DNA from: Glycine soja
Lineage: Eukaryota; Streptophyta; Magnoliopsida; Fabales; Fabaceae
NCBI RefSeq assembly: GCF_004193775.1
Contig: NC_041009.1
Location: 46,927,534-46,991,533 of the forward strand
Direction of reading: 5' to 3'
Length of the DNA stretch: 64,000 bases
Below the pieces are notes generated by a model that worked only from the letters and a program-made list of their open reading frames with translations, ran no database searches and was not told the DNA's origin. The position numbers and the translations under genes were made by a program. Each line of letters begins with the position of its first letter. The stretch's first letter is position 1. Positions 61,717 to 64,000 of this stretch are shown in pieces.

Positions 61717-61977
61717 TAATGAGAGTGGATTTTTTTTTAAATTAAAAATTAAATATATAATTTTTTATGTTTTTAAAAAAGTATACAAATTAAATATTTT
61801 AAAATTAAGTTAAAAACTATTTTTATTTTATTTTAGAAATAAATGTTTTGTTTTGAAAATGAGAACCAAATTTGTGAGTTAGTGTGCCGTGGTAATAATT
61901 TACATATCTATCAGCTTAGAAAAAGAAAGCGGATACTAATAATTGTTTTAAGAAATTGTAAAACTATTATCATGTTT

Positions 61978-62092
61978 TAGTGCAGGTTTTATACTTACTG
62001 TCTGCTTTAATTGATTATCATGGGAACTTACTGCCTGCTTTAATCATTATCATGGGCTGGATAATGGTTAGTGCAGGTTTTATACGTACTTC
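61978..62092. repeat. Shuffled short repeats
   Basis: AGTGCAGGTTTTATAC occurs near 61979 and again near 62071; between them TACTG(T/C)CTGCTTTAAT and ATTATCATGGG occur twice each, giving an a-b-b-a order. Confidence 0.7.
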
Positions 62093-63109
62093 TGTGTAAT
62101 TCCTTGCTCACTTGGATAGAATTTTTTTTCCTGTAAGTTCCACCAAATTTTATGAATATTTTCTTATAATTTCACTCTACCAAACAATCAACATTCTCAT
62201 TCTCTTCCTTTATCTCCCTCTTTAATTTCACTCTACCAAATATCTTTATTACCTTTGATAGTTGGAGTTGGTCTAACTAGCTAGCATCTGCCATTAGATT
62301 TGGTAATGGCTGAAAATTTCCTTTTGAACTTATTAACTAGCCAACTTACGTGAAGCCATGCATCCGTATATGAACCATAGTAATATATATAATACTACAC
62401 CTCAGTTGCTGACAACCAGAACCAATTAATATAAGTTGACTTTCTTGTTCATTTTCTAAGTTTGCTAGCTTAATTAATTTTGTGGCTCAGATGACTCCCA
62501 ACTGAACAAGGCCACAGTAACCTTGTACTTACACTTCAATCATGACTTATCTTCTGTCTCTGCATTGAATGAAAGATTAAGCGGGTGCTCGGATCTTGCA
62601 GGAGAATGGTACTACAACAGGATATAATTTTGGATTTAATTAGTTACGATAGTAGTATCAATGGTATTATAAAATTGAGAGGAGAAATAACTCTTCATAC
62701 TCACGGTCATTTTTCTAAATCTAATAATTATAATAAATAATTAATTTTAATCATTAAAGTTTAAGAAAATAAACGATAAATAAAAGAATAACTCTTAGTG
62801 TTATTTGATTTTTTCTTATAATGTAGAATTTATCCTGACACCATTATTTTACACTTACATGTATCAGCATTCTGTACAGTATGAATCCACCATTTTTTTT
62901 TTTTGCTTTGTCCACTGGACAATTTGTTTTCTCTCTTTCAGCCCGTGTTTTGCACGAGCTACTCCCTGGTAATTTAAATATAGGATAACAATTTTATAGA
63001 ATATAAATTTCTATGGAAAATTTTAAAATTCAGTGTTTTGATAAGGTTTTTAAGCTAATTACGGATTGATCATCCTTATCAGCTTTAAGGGTACTTTTGA
63101 TTTTTTTTC

Positions 63110-63300
63110 TCTCACCCCACTGAATGCATGAGAAAAATTTGCTAGATGCAGGAAGAAAATTCCATAAAAGATACCCCATGGTGCTGCTTCAAGAACTGAA
63201 CAGCCATTCAGCTTTGCACTATATATAACTACATATAAACATTCCTGTATTATCTCTGAGCACTACCCCAACATTCAGCTGATCATAATACCAAACAGTG
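63110..63300 (-). pseudogene. Retroelement RNase H-like (RVT_3) fragment
   Basis: The minus strand reads LNVGVVLRDNTGMFI and, after a stop and frame change, KLNGCSVLEAAPWGIFYGI. This is the start of the RNase H-like domain found at the end of plant LINE-type proteins (pattern G.V.RD..G.F...., then CSVLEAELWA...GL). The catalytic acidic residue in the second block, normally the second E of LEAE, is replaced (LEAAPW). About 60 residues remain and the frame is broken. Confidence 0.65.
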
Positions 63301-63462
63301 AACTCCAAATAACCCCATGCACCAAGTGACGCTTTGACAGATTGTCCACGAGCCACAATACTCCCAATCATTGGTAATATAGAAGTCACCACTACTATCA
63401 CAGCGAATAAAAAATTGCATGATTAATTTGACGAATGTAAAATTTGCCAAAAAAAATATAAA

Positions 63463-63615
63463 GGTTGAAAATAGAATTTAACAAAAAATTAGGGGTAAAA
63501 AAAATACTATCATAACAACGTGTCACATCAGCTCTCCAAGTTGAAAATAAAATGTCAAAAAATTAAAGGTAAAAAAATACTATCATGATAACATGTCACA
63601 TTAGTTCTCCATTAA
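63463..63615. repeat. Tandem direct repeat, unit about 76 bases
   Basis: Two successive copies run from GTTGAAAATA through AAAATACTATCAT and GTGTCACATCAGCTCTCCA (second copy ATGTCACATTAGTTCTCCA). Confidence 0.8.
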
Positions 63616-64000
63616 TTAACGGTCAAATGACAAATGAAAAGTTAACAAGTTTCTTAAAAATAAAGGATAAAATGAATTAAATTAATTTGTTAAAAATAAA
63701 ATTCATCAATTTTTTTTTTTTTAAAAAGTGTAAATAAAAAAACCCTAAAATTTTTAAAAAAAATGTAGAATGGAGACAGAAAAAGTGTAGTGTGAAAAAG
63801 TTAATATAAAATACTTGTGGCTAGTTTGTGTACAGATTTTATATAATTATAGATAATAGATGATTACACAAGCTGCTCCGGGGTATATATTATTCACAAT
63901 GATGTACCAATTATTATTAATATTATTGTAACAAACACATCATCATAGATCTCAGACAAACTCCTAGAATATATACATTCCCGAATGCAATAACATAAAA
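63616..64000. other. AT-rich end of window, nothing seen
   Basis: No open frame, repeat or motif I would defend. Confidence 0.4.

Larger units (their letters stand above)
58700..63100. other. Intergenic region, no intact gene seen
   Basis: A plus-strand stretch at 58868-58975 reads GDIAEFLTTIEVPCSRKPFA and then DLNFQNLN, coding-like but isolated and unrecognised. (AT)n tracts lie at about 59429-59450 and 59532-59561. Small tandem duplications are listed separately. Nothing else is supportable. Confidence 0.4.

Overview
The window looks like plant nuclear DNA, almost certainly a dicot and most likely a legume of the Glycine (soybean) type. It is AT-rich with long (AT)n tracts. Its genes have many short GT-AG introns, and the protein families are plant ones: an S-protein homologue, laccase, KRP cell-cycle inhibitor, PADRE/DUF4228, plant CACTA and PMD transposon proteins, and teloboxes. 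The species is inferred from remembered resemblance of the transposon proteins to soybean ones, not from a search.

Layout. 0.5-2.4 kb is a Mutator-like element with very long terminal inverted repeats and a 9-bp target duplication. 2.6-3.0 kb is a small secreted S-protein homologue (-). 4.6-8.0 kb holds no intact gene but fragments of five unrelated genes: endonuclease III, MCM9-type helicase, SAG21/LEA5, CIPK-type kinase and kinesin. 8.1-9.3 kb carries a plant-mobile-domain transposon tail and dense GGATCAAGTTGATCC-type palindromes. 10.1-12.9 kb is an intact six-exon laccase with a probable miR397 site. A decayed S-protein copy follows at 13.7 kb. 14.5-18.2 kb is a six-exon SERINC/TMS membrane protein gene (-), and diverging from it is a four-coding-exon gene for a 133-residue protein I do not recognise (20.2-22.1 kb).

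22.5-28.5 kb is a tandem duplication of about 3 kb, each copy holding a complete four-exon gene for ribosomal protein L13a/uL13 (-). 32.0-34.3 kb is a tail-anchored cytochrome b5 gene, 35.2 kb an importin-beta fragment, 37.0 kb a PADRE/DUF4228 gene, 39.7-43.8 kb a single-pass membrane protein gene with a 3.6-kb intron in its 5' leader, and 47.7-50.3 kb a KRP/ICK cyclin-dependent-kinase inhibitor (-). 54.3-58.7 kb is a decayed CACTA element whose protein ended in a Ulp1-type cysteine protease domain. The last 5 kb is intergenic with small tandem repeats and a retroelement RNase H fragment.

The intact genes are ordinary single-copy-style plant genes with no operon-like co-function. Exon boundaries of all multi-exon genes were derived by eye from GT-AG sites; in each case the coding lengths add up to whole codons. 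The unusual material is the mobile-element debris, above all the 4.6-8.0 kb cluster of gene fragments. I found no convincing new biological system.
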